Assembly (NCBI GenBank): GCA_030263475.1
Contig: SZPC01000011.1
Span: 1-64,000 of the forward strand
DNA: 64,000 bases
Direction of reading: 5' to 3'
From: OLB4 sp002050165
Lineage (GTDB): Bacteria > Bacteroidota > Ignavibacteria > Tepidaquicellales > Tepidaquicellaceae
Shown: positions 27,119-34,930 of the stretch, one piece after another
How positions within the stretch are numbered: position 1 is the stretch's first letter
Layout of the letters: every line of letters begins with the position of its first letter
Notes under the pieces: model-generated
Told to the model about the DNA's origin: nothing
What the model saw: the letters and a program-made list of their open reading frames with translations, nothing else
Databases searched by the model: none
Translations under genes and position numbers: made by a program

Positions 27119-28241
27119 CGAAAAGCAAAGAGTTGATTACTGGTTATTGCTGCCCGTGCTGATTATGATGTTCGGAAGTATCGCAGTGGTTTACAGTGCG
27201 AGTTCAACAGTTGCAGCTTATACATTTAAAGACCCTGATTTATTTTTAAAGCAGCACGCGATTCGGGTAATTTTGGGGATAATTTGCATTATTGGCTTTT
27301 CAAAAATTAATTATAAAGTATTTCAAAAGTACGGCAAGATAATCATTTGGGTTTCAATCGGTCTGTTATTATTGATTTTCATTTTAGGTGTAACGAAGAT
27401 TAAGGGTGCATCGCGTTGGATTAATCTTGGAGTTTTTAGTTTTCAACCGTCGGACATAGCAAAATTCGCACTGATAATTTACCTTTCGGCTTTACTTGTA
27501 AAAAAGAAGGATTACGTTCATTGGCTATATAAAGGATATCTGCCGTTGTACTTTTATATAATCCTCGTAACCGGATTAATTCTGCTGCAACCGAACCTTT
27601 CAACTGCTGTAATAATTTTTACAACAAGTATGATATTACTTTTAATGTCAAATGTAAAAATTAAGCACGTAATATTTTCGGTGCTCGCATTAACTCCGCT
27701 CATTATTATCTTTATCCTTTCTAAAAATTATATAATTGGCAGATTGACATCACACGCTGAATACTCATCCGGCGGAGAGTCAAACTACCAACTCTATCAG
27801 GCGATTATTGGATTCGGTAACGGTGGGTTGTTCGGCATTGGACCCGGAAATTCTATGCAGAGAGAATTCTTTCTCCCGGAAGCCCACGCTGATTTTATTT
27901 TCTCTGTGATCGGGGAAGAATATGGTTTCATTGGAACTATGACGGTTATAATACTTTACTCTTTCATCGCGGTAAGGGGATTTGCGACTTCAAAGAGGAT
28001 AAACGATGATTACGGAAAATACGTCGCTATTGGATTAACTACTTTAATAACCCTTTATGCAATTGTGAATATGTGCGTATCAACAGGCTTGATTCCGACT
28101 ACCGGGGTGCCCATGCCATTTATTAGTTACGGTGGTACAGCGCTGTTAATAAATTCAGTTGCTGTCGGGATACTTTTAAATATTTCAAGCGGAAGGAATT
28201 TAAAATCTCAGGATTTGGAACTAAATGGATTTCAATCATGA
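27105..28241 (+). CDS. ftsW: lipid II polymerase FtsW (SEDS family)
   Basis: 378 residues with about ten transmembrane helices. SEDS motifs KGASRWINLGVFSFQPSD, ELV-region NYQLYQAIIGFGNGGLFGIGPG and GLIPTTGVPMPFISYGG are all present. It polymerises septal glycan together with the FtsI-type PBP. Two ATGs 6 bp apart (27105 and 27111) could serve as start. It overlaps murD upstream and murG by 4 bp. Confidence 0.96.
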   Translation: MKMTDEKQRVDYWLLLPVLIMMFGSIAVVYSASSTVAAYTFKDPDLFLKQHAIRVILGIICIIGFSKINYKVFQKYGKIIIWVSIGLLLLIFILGVTKIKGASRWINLGVFSFQPSDIAKFALIIYLSALLVKKKDYVHWLYKGYLPLYFYIILVTGLILLQPNLSTAVIIFTTSMILLLMSNVKIKHVIFSVLALTPLIIIFILSKNYIIGRLTSHAEYSSGGESNYQLYQAIIGFGNGGLFGIGPGNSMQREFFLPEAHADFIFSVIGEEYGFIGTMTVIILYSFIAVRGFATSKRINDDYGKYVAIGLTTLITLYAIVNMCVSTGLIPTTGVPMPFISYGGTALLINSVAVGILLNISSGRNLKSQDLELNGFQS

Positions 28242-29320
28242 ATTTTTTATTTGCCGGCGGTGGTACGGGTGGACATGTTTTCCCGGCGTTGGCAATTGCG
28301 GACGAATTAAAAAAAATGGATAGTTCATCGGATATTTTGTTTGTTGGTGCCAAAGGTAAAATCGAAGAACGGCTGGTTCCTCAGAATGGTTACCGGCTTG
28401 AGACAATCAGTATTGAGGGGCTGAAAAGGAACTTGTCCCTGTCGAATTTTTCATTAGTGTTTAAACTCGTCCGATCAGTTATAAAAAGTAAAAAAATAAT
28501 AAAGGAATTTAATCCGCAGGTCGTGATTGGAACAGGGGGATTCGTAAGTTTGCCCGTTTTGTATTCTGCAACTTCTATGAAAAAGAAAACGCTTATTCAG
28601 GAAGGGAATTATTATCCGGGTTTAACTACTAAATTCCTCGCTCCCAAGGTAAATAAAGTTGTCGTGAATTTTGAGGGTACGAAAGAGTTACTAAAGCGAA
28701 AAGACAACATAATTAAAATCGGCCACCCGATAAGAAGCGCATTAAAAATTTCCGATCCGCAAGAAGCTAAAATCAAACTTGGAATAAGTCTCGATAAATT
28801 TACAGTTCTTGTATTTGGCGGGAGTCAGGGTGCACGCGGAATTAACAATGCGATTGGGAGTTTGGTAGAAGAGTTCTTAAAAAATGAAATTAACCTCATT
28901 TGGCAAACAGGTAAATCCGACTTCGGTGAACTTTCAGGAAAGTTTGCGAATAAAGAGAATGTACTTATACAGGACTTTTTTAATGATATGGGTTTAGTTT
29001 ATTCAGCAGCAGATTTGGTTGTTTGCAGATCAGGTATTACAAGTATTATGGAGCTTGCTTCACTTAGGAAAGCAGTAATTTTCATTCCGTTCCCGGATGC
29101 AACTGATAACCATCAGGAGTCGAATGCAAAATCTCTGGAGGCTGAAGGTGCAGCGTTTATAATACTTCAGAAGGATGTAGCAAAGGGACTTTTTCCGTTA
29201 ATACTTGAGCTGAAAAATAATAAGTCGAAATTAAACGATCTGGAAAAAAACATAAAGAAATTTGAGGATACAAAAGCAGCAAAAAAAATTGCTGATGTGA
29301 TAATGAATCTGTCGGTTTAA
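28238..29320 (+). CDS. murG: UDP-GlcNAc:lipid I N-acetylglucosaminyltransferase MurG
   Basis: 360 residues, GT28 fold. N-terminal G-loop FAGGGTGGHVFPALAIADEL, a second loop FGGSQGARGINNAI, and the donor-site region SGITSIMELASLRKAVIFIPFP with DNHQESNA. It converts lipid I to lipid II on the cytoplasmic face. Followed after 2 bp by an uncharacterised membrane gene rather than directly by murC. Confidence 0.96.
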   Translation: MNFLFAGGGTGGHVFPALAIADELKKMDSSSDILFVGAKGKIEERLVPQNGYRLETISIEGLKRNLSLSNFSLVFKLVRSVIKSKKIIKEFNPQVVIGTGGFVSLPVLYSATSMKKKTLIQEGNYYPGLTTKFLAPKVNKVVVNFEGTKELLKRKDNIIKIGHPIRSALKISDPQEAKIKLGISLDKFTVLVFGGSQGARGINNAIGSLVEEFLKNEINLIWQTGKSDFGELSGKFANKENVLIQDFFNDMGLVYSAADLVVCRSGITSIMELASLRKAVIFIPFPDATDNHQESNAKSLEAEGAAFIILQKDVAKGLFPLILELKNNKSKLNDLEKNIKKFEDTKAAKKIADVIMNLSV

Positions 29321-29322
29321 TT

Positions 29323-29790
29323 ATGGAACAACGTATTTACAAGTACAATCTTGATTTTTATTATAAGTCGCTAATCCTTTATCTGGTATTCCTGATACTT
29401 TATGTATTGCTGAAAGGGAGTTTTGGTGAAGAGAAATTTGAAGTTGTATTTAAAGATCCGTTAATATACATCGTTTCAATTTTTATAATTTTCTTTCTCG
29501 TATTGATGGTCTCCGCATATATAAGGAGAAGGGAAATAGTAATTGATCAGGACAGATTTTTAATCAGAAACAGGTTCGGTGAGCGAGTAATCCTTTTTTC
29601 GGACATAGTGTTTATGAAATTTTCACGTCAGTTAAAGGAGCGGAGATACAGGGGAGCGGTTAGGTTAGTTAAAATAAAATTGCGCGGACGGAAAAGGCCT
29701 TTAAGGATAAGGCTCGGCGAATTTGAAAACGAGTCGAGACTGTATAAAGAATTCACTGAAATTAACAAGCAACTGCAAAAAGAAAATTGA
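29323..29790 (+). CDS. uncharacterised two-helix membrane protein with PH-like domain, in dcw cluster
   Basis: 155 residues. Two transmembrane helices (~13-35 and ~45-67) form a hairpin, followed by a basic, beta-rich cytoplasmic region (RRREIVIDQDRFLIRNRFG ... VKIKLRGRKRPLRIRLGEF) that resembles bacterial PH-like (bPH) domains, and an amphipathic C-terminal helix. It is locked between murG (2-bp gap) and murC (4-bp overlap), so it must be co-translated with envelope genes. It is not a standard dcw member and I do not recognise a named family. A membrane-scaffold role in envelope synthesis is only inferred from context. Confidence 0.85.
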   Translation: MEQRIYKYNLDFYYKSLILYLVFLILYVLLKGSFGEEKFEVVFKDPLIYIVSIFIIFFLVLMVSAYIRRREIVIDQDRFLIRNRFGERVILFSDIVFMKFSRQLKERRYRGAVRLVKIKLRGRKRPLRIRLGEFENESRLYKEFTEINKQLQKEN

Positions 29791-31172
29791 GCCTTACAAA
29801 AGAGAAAATATTCCAGAGCAATAAAATACATTTCATCGGTATTGGCGGTGCTGGTATGAATGCTTTAGCAGAGTATTATCTCCGGCACGGAGTGAAAATT
29901 TCCGGTAGTGATCTTACAAGAAATATCTCCACTGGCAGGCTTGAGAAACTTGGAATTGAAGTGAACTATAATCATTCACCGGAAAATATACCGCTCGATA
30001 CTGATGTGGTTGTTTATACTCCAGCTTTGTCTGAATCAAACGTGGAATTTCTCGAGGCAAAGAAACGCGGTTTGCAGATAGTCAAACGCGCCGAACTGCT
30101 TGGTATAACGGTTAACGATAAAAAATTAGTTGCAGTAGCTGGAACGCACGGTAAAACGACTACATCCGCAATGATTGGAAAAGTGCTGATTGATTCCGGT
30201 TTTGACCCGACACTTTTTATAGGAGGGAATGTGGAGTTTATGCAAGGAGCTTCCACGAGACTCGGTAGCGGAGATTTCGCAGTTGTTGAAGCTGATGAAT
30301 ATGACCGTAGCTTCCACTACCTGAAACCGGATCTCATCGTTATTACAAGCATTGAACTCGACCATTCAGATATTTACTCCGGACAGGCGAACCTTGAGGA
30401 ATCGTTTGAAATTTTCCTGAGTAAATCCAAAACCGGAGCGAAAGTTATTTATTGCGGTGATGATAAAGTTGTATCCGGGTTGGTGAAGCGCTCGGGTATT
30501 GGAGCGGTTTCTTATGGTTTGACTGCCGATAATTTTCTCGTTGTTTCAGATTACAAGTCGATTGGAAAATCAGCTGAATTTAAAATTAATGGCGACTATG
30601 TAAAATTAAGTGTACCGGGAATTCACAATGCGCTCAATGCCACAGCGTCGTTTGGTATAGCATCTGAGCTGGGGATAACTATAGAGAAATATTCCGAAGC
30701 AATTGAAAGATTTTCAGGAGTTGACAGAAGGCTTCAGTTAGTTTACAACAATGAAATTGATGTTTATGATGACTACGCTCATCACCCGACAGAAGTAAAA
30801 GCTTCATTGAATGCTTTAAAGGAAATTTCGAAAGGTAATGTGATTACTGTTTTTCAACCTCACTTGTATAGCCGTACAAAGGATTTTCACAGTGAGTTTG
30901 CCGATGCACTTGCATTAAGTGATTCAATTGTTTTGCTTGAAATTTATCCGGCGCGTGAAGAAAAAATTCCCGGTATAGAAAGTTCGGTTATTAAAACTGA
31001 CCTGGTGGAAAAATACGGAAAGGATGTATTGATTCCGAAAACAGTTGATGAATTGAATCTTTATCTTTCATCAATTGTACACGACGGTGATATTTTAGTT
31101 TTCATGGGAGCCGGGAACGTTACGAACTATTGTTCATTTTTTCTCAATTATCTTAAAGGGATAAAAATATGA
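29787..31172 (+). CDS. murC: UDP-MurNAc-L-alanine ligase MurC
   Basis: 461 residues, TTG start. N-terminal IHFIGIGGAGMNALAEYYL, ATP site VAGTHGKTTTSAM (~116-128), EADEYDRSF, and DDYAHHPTEVKASLNAL, the MurC-specific signature. It adds L-alanine to UDP-MurNAc. The TTG overlaps the TGA of the preceding gene; the start gives the conserved N-terminus. It overlaps ftsQ by 4 bp. Confidence 0.96.
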   Translation: MSLTKEKIFQSNKIHFIGIGGAGMNALAEYYLRHGVKISGSDLTRNISTGRLEKLGIEVNYNHSPENIPLDTDVVVYTPALSESNVEFLEAKKRGLQIVKRAELLGITVNDKKLVAVAGTHGKTTTSAMIGKVLIDSGFDPTLFIGGNVEFMQGASTRLGSGDFAVVEADEYDRSFHYLKPDLIVITSIELDHSDIYSGQANLEESFEIFLSKSKTGAKVIYCGDDKVVSGLVKRSGIGAVSYGLTADNFLVVSDYKSIGKSAEFKINGDYVKLSVPGIHNALNATASFGIASELGITIEKYSEAIERFSGVDRRLQLVYNNEIDVYDDYAHHPTEVKASLNALKEISKGNVITVFQPHLYSRTKDFHSEFADALALSDSIVLLEIYPAREEKIPGIESSVIKTDLVEKYGKDVLIPKTVDELNLYLSSIVHDGDILVFMGAGNVTNYCSFFLNYLKGIKI

Positions 31173-31993
31173 AGAAAAATTTCAAGCTCATCATTTTTAT
31201 TCCATTGATAGTATTTCTGATTGTTACCGCAGTTGTATTGGCCAACAAGTGGCGAACCGATTCACATTATAACAAGATAACGATTCGGGGTAATTTTACA
31301 ATTCCTGAAGATGACATTTTAAAATATCTCAAACTTGAAAACGATTCGGTTATAGACCTTAAAAAAGTAAACCTCGAGTTGATTCAGGACAGAATTTTAA
31401 ACCATCCTGAAATTAAAAAAGTGAGCGTTGTGAAACAACCTCCGAAAGAACTCATTATTGAAATTGTGGAAAAAAAGCCGATAGCGATAATAAATTTTTA
31501 CAATAAACTTATGCTTGTTGACCGTGACTTTGAAATTTTCTCTTTTAAAAATAGCGGAATGCTTTACGATTTGCCGGTAATAAGTGGGATTGATTTGAAA
31601 AATGATCCTGAAAATATTAATAGTCTTAAAAAAAGTTTTGAACTGAAAACCGCGATATTTCTCATAAACCTTGCCTATACGAACAGTAAAACTTTATACA
31701 GTTATATTTCGGAAATTTGCATGAACAAACGTGACATGATTATTATTTATTCGAACTACCGATCGATACCGTTTTACTTTCCGCGCATGGATAAAGGCGA
31801 TACAGAGAAAAGCTACAGCGACAAACTTCAATTTAAGTTGAAATGTTTCGGAGGATTTTTAGAACAAATCCTGCCGGACAAAAGCGAAAAAGAAATCGAA
31901 TATGTTGATCTCCGCTTTGAAAAGCAGGTAATTGCAAAGGAAAAATTAAATCAATATTTAAGCGATGGCTCACAAAACGAAAAAACAAACTGA
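31169..31993 (+). CDS. ftsQ: cell-division protein FtsQ/DivIB
   Basis: 274 residues: basic N-terminus, one membrane helix (~6-26), POTRA domain (~34-108, with IRGNFTIPEDDILKYL and PEIKKVSVVKQPP), then a beta domain. Low conservation is normal for FtsQ; topology and position between murC and ftsA support the call. It recruits later divisome proteins. Its end overlaps ftsA by 29 bp. Confidence 0.9.
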   Translation: MKKNFKLIIFIPLIVFLIVTAVVLANKWRTDSHYNKITIRGNFTIPEDDILKYLKLENDSVIDLKKVNLELIQDRILNHPEIKKVSVVKQPPKELIIEIVEKKPIAIINFYNKLMLVDRDFEIFSFKNSGMLYDLPVISGIDLKNDPENINSLKKSFELKTAIFLINLAYTNSKTLYSYISEICMNKRDMIIIYSNYRSIPFYFPRMDKGDTEKSYSDKLQFKLKCFGGFLEQILPDKSEKEIEYVDLRFEKQVIAKEKLNQYLSDGSQNEKTN

Positions 31994-33251
31994 TTCACTT
32001 AGCGATGAATTTATAGTAGGTCTCGATGTAGGCACTACGAAAATTTGCGTAATAGTAGCAAAAATCAGAGACAAGAATAATATTGATATACTTGGAATAG
32101 GCAAAGCTCCGTCCGATGGGTTACATCGGGGAATCGTTGTGAATCCGACTAAAACAGTAAAGTCAATCCGTCAGGCGCTTGATGAAGCGGAGGCAAAAGC
32201 AAATGTTGAAATTAGTTCTGTTATTGTCGGAATCGCGGGACATCATATCAGATGTATTCAAAGTTCAAGCGTAATAGGAATCAATAATCCGGATAGAGTG
32301 ATTCAGGATCAGGATATTGACCGGTTGATTGAACAGGCACGGTTAATCAAAATCCCAAGTGATACAACCATCATTGATGTTATTCCTCAGGAATATATAA
32401 TTGACGGAAAGGATGGCATATACGAAAATCCTGCGGGTATGTTCGGGATACGGGTAGAAGGGAAATTTAATATTGTTACCGGACTGATTTCGAGCATAGA
32501 CGATTTATCCAAATGTGTACTTGACAGCGGTGTAGATATAGATGATATCGTTCTTGAACCAATCGCATCTTCTTGTTCAGTCCTTAATGAAACCGAGAAA
32601 AAAGTGGGGGTTGCAATGATAGATATTGGTGGAGGAACGACAGACATTGCCGTATTTAAAAAGGGAGTCTTGAAATACACTGCCGGAATTGGAATTGCCG
32701 GTAATCTGGTAACGAATGATATTGTTGAATCGCTTGGAATTACTGATGAAGAAGCTGAGCGCCTTAAACGAGAGTACGGTTACGCAACGATTGAGGAGAT
32801 TATCAACGACGATGACATTCCCGTTAAATCCATCCGCCCGAATGAACCAAGGTTTACAAAGAAAACAATTCTTGCAAGAATTATTCAGGCAAGGATGCAC
32901 GATATATTCGAACTCTCCGCTATTGAGATTAAGAATTCTCAGATCGCAAATGAGCTTCATGCAGGTGTAGTGATTACCGGCGGGGGGTCGTTGATTAAAG
33001 GCACGAAGGAACTTGCTTCATACATTCTGGGGACTGACGTAAACCTTGGAATTCCAACCGGTCTCTCGGGTGGATTGATTAAGGAGGTTGAGAGCCCGAT
33101 TTATGCAACTGGAGTTGGATTAGTTCTTTATAGGATAAGTCAGATGAATTCGGAAGACAGGGCATTCAAAAAGGTAAAACAAAACAAGGGTGAAAAATTC
33201 AATTTTAAGAACATCTTTATGAAAGTTAAAGAATGGTTCGACGAGTTATAA
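31965..33251 (+). CDS. ftsA: cell-division protein FtsA
   Basis: 428 residues, actin-like. Phosphate 1 motif GLDVGTTKICVIVA, phosphate 2 MIDIGGGTTDIAVF, adenosine motif GVVITGGGSLIKG. A C-terminal amphipathic helix (NIFMKVKEWFDEL) is the membrane-targeting sequence that tethers FtsZ filaments to the membrane. ftsZ follows after 43 bp. Confidence 0.97.
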   Translation: MAHKTKKQTDSLSDEFIVGLDVGTTKICVIVAKIRDKNNIDILGIGKAPSDGLHRGIVVNPTKTVKSIRQALDEAEAKANVEISSVIVGIAGHHIRCIQSSSVIGINNPDRVIQDQDIDRLIEQARLIKIPSDTTIIDVIPQEYIIDGKDGIYENPAGMFGIRVEGKFNIVTGLISSIDDLSKCVLDSGVDIDDIVLEPIASSCSVLNETEKKVGVAMIDIGGGTTDIAVFKKGVLKYTAGIGIAGNLVTNDIVESLGITDEEAERLKREYGYATIEEIINDDDIPVKSIRPNEPRFTKKTILARIIQARMHDIFELSAIEIKNSQIANELHAGVVITGGGSLIKGTKELASYILGTDVNLGIPTGLSGGLIKEVESPIYATGVGLVLYRISQMNSEDRAFKKVKQNKGEKFNFKNIFMKVKEWFDEL

Positions 33252-33294
33252 ATATTTTAAATTAGTTTTTTAAACTTAATGAAAGGGTAAAAAA

Positions 33295-34575
33295 ATGCCA
33301 ATCACTTTAATGGCTAACCAAAATGCCGGCGCTAAAATAAAAGTTATCGGAGTCGGTGGTGCAGGAGGCAATGCTATCAATACTATGATCGCCGAAGGTA
33401 TTGAAGGTGTTGAGTTCATTGCAATAAACACTGACATTCAGGCGTTGGAAAGTAACCGGGCGAATCAGAAGATTCAAATCGGGAGAAATGTAACCAAAGG
33501 TCTCGGTACTGGGATGGATCGGGAAAAGGCTCTGAAAGCAGTGGAAGAGAGCAGAGAGGAGATAATGCACGCATTGCAGGACAGTGATATGGTTTTCATT
33601 ACTGCCGGAATGGGCGGTGGTACAGGTACGGGCGCTTCTGCTTTCGTTGCTAATGTAGCAAGAAGCATTGATGCGCTCGTTGTAGGTATCGTAACCAAAC
33701 CATTCAATTTTGAGGGAAAACCACGACAGACACTTGCGGAAGAAGGAATCAAAAACCTGAAAGAGGAAGTTGATAGCCTCATCGTCATTCCAAACCAAAA
33801 GATCATCGAAGAAATTGATAAAAAAGTAACTTTTGAAGAGGCGTTTAAACTTGCTGATCGTGTTTTGTATAATGCAACGAAGGGAATTTCACAAATTATT
33901 ACGAAGACCGGACATATAAATGTAGATTTTGCCGATGTGCGTACCATTATGAAAGGTACAGGAGATGCTTTAATCGGTACAGGTTTTGCAACCGGAGAAG
34001 ACCGTGCAATCAGAGCTGCCGAAGATGCGCTGACTAATAAACTTCTTGAAACAATTGACATCTCCGGTTCGGAATCAGTGCTCGTTAATATTTGTTCAAG
34101 CGGTGACGTTACAATCGAAGAAATTGAGAAAGCAAATACGTACATTAGTAATAAAGCAGGAGAAAATGCGAAATATATTTTCGGGCTCGTAAATGATTCA
34201 GAACTTGAGGAGGGAATTATGATAACTATAATTGCTACGGGATTTAAAAAACATGCCGCAAGGAAAGAGAAAAAAGAAGAAGGTTTATTGAGCACGAAGA
34301 AAGGTAACGGACAAATACAAATATTCAGCAATAATAGTGGCAAAATTTACACTGTCCCAAGTGACCAGGAATTGAAAAATCTGGATATTCCGGCGATTAA
34401 AAGGCGCCAATCGGATCCGGAAAACAGTTTGAAAATTGACGAAGATTTTGCCGAATTGAAATCTGCCGATGACGATAAAGATATTGCCTCCGATGATTCG
34501 GATTTTAATTATAACGAATTAAAACTTGAAGAAGAGCTGAAGCGACCTACCTTTCTTCGCAGGATGATGGATTAA
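33295..34575 (+). CDS. ftsZ: cell-division GTPase FtsZ
   Basis: 426 residues. Tubulin signature GGGTGTGA (~103-110), VGGAGGNA, NVDFADVRTIM, and the synergy-loop region. A ~75-residue acidic linker precedes the C-terminal peptide RPTFLRRMMD, which binds FtsA and related partners. It has a fair Shine-Dalgarno (GAAAGGG) and is the last gene of the dcw cluster, followed by a strong terminator. Confidence 0.98.
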   Translation: MPITLMANQNAGAKIKVIGVGGAGGNAINTMIAEGIEGVEFIAINTDIQALESNRANQKIQIGRNVTKGLGTGMDREKALKAVEESREEIMHALQDSDMVFITAGMGGGTGTGASAFVANVARSIDALVVGIVTKPFNFEGKPRQTLAEEGIKNLKEEVDSLIVIPNQKIIEEIDKKVTFEEAFKLADRVLYNATKGISQIITKTGHINVDFADVRTIMKGTGDALIGTGFATGEDRAIRAAEDALTNKLLETIDISGSESVLVNICSSGDVTIEEIEKANTYISNKAGENAKYIFGLVNDSELEEGIMITIIATGFKKHAARKEKKEEGLLSTKKGNGQIQIFSNNSGKIYTVPSDQELKNLDIPAIKRRQSDPENSLKIDEDFAELKSADDDKDIASDDSDFNYNELKLEEELKRPTFLRRMMD

Positions 34576-34601
34576 TCAAAAAATAAAATACCCTTTCATA
34601 T

Positions 34602-34628
34602 AAACCCCGCTTGTAAAGGCGGGGTTTT
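34602..34628 (+). terminator. intrinsic terminator after ftsZ
   Basis: AAACCCCGC (34602-34610) pairs with GCGGGGTTT (34619-34627) around an 8-nt loop, followed by TT. The stem is G/C rich at its top. The A/T base makes it possibly bidirectional. It ends the dcw transcript. Confidence 0.85.
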
Positions 34629-34684
34629 CCCAACGCTTGCTCCCGGTCATAGTATTTATATAAACCCAACTTACATTTTCTACA

Positions 34685-34715
34685 TTGTAAGTTTTATTTA
34701 CATGCAATAATTTTA
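34685..34715 (+). promoter_or_regulatory. probable metH promoter
   Basis: TTGTAA (34685-34690), 17 bp, TAATTTTA (34708-34715). Same layout as the rRNA and tRNA-Arg promoters here. The start point would be about 34722, just before the riboswitch. Confidence 0.55.
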
Positions 34716-34730
34716 AACAGTTCATTCGCA

Positions 34731-34863
34731 GACTCTGACTTATTACGAAAGGTGGAGGGAGTAGGCCCGAAGAAACCTTGGCAACCGTTCCGTTACAGTA
34801 CCGGAAAAATGGTGCTAATTCCTATCCCGCTAAGTATAGGGAAAAGATAAGTTCGGAGAGTCA
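34731..34863 (+). ncRNA. SAM-I (S-box) riboswitch
   Basis: The conserved S-box core is present in order: GGTGGAGGGAGTAGGCCCGA, then GAAACCTTGGCAACC, then GGTGCTAATTCC, and a closing GAAAAGATAAG. The P1 helix is formed by GACTCTGACTTAT (34731 onward) with ATAAGTTCGGAGAGTC (to ~34862), with small internal bulges. S-box RNAs bind S-adenosylmethionine and switch off methionine genes; the gene downstream is metH, which fits exactly. Boundaries are good to a few bases. Confidence 0.93.
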
Positions 34864-34883
34864 GAAAAATTGAAAATCAACTG

Positions 34884-34930
34884 ATCTCTTCCGGCTTATA
34901 GAATTTAAATTAAACCGAAGGGATTTTTTT
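34884..34930 (+). terminator. expression platform: terminator hairpin abutting the metH start
   Basis: ATCTCTTCCGG (34884-34894) pairs with CCGAAGGGAT (34915-34924), with one G-U and one bulged C, followed by seven Ts (34924-34930) that run into the ATG at 34931. It is probably the SAM-controlled off-state. The purine-rich AAGGGA in its 3' arm is the only Shine-Dalgarno-like sequence before metH, so the same stem could also block initiation. Confidence 0.7.

Noticed and set aside
33474..34343. 289-codon antisense open frame within ftsZ
   Set aside because: Shadow of ftsZ codon usage, rich in Ser/Ile/Pro low-complexity sequence, with no domain; ftsZ is certain.
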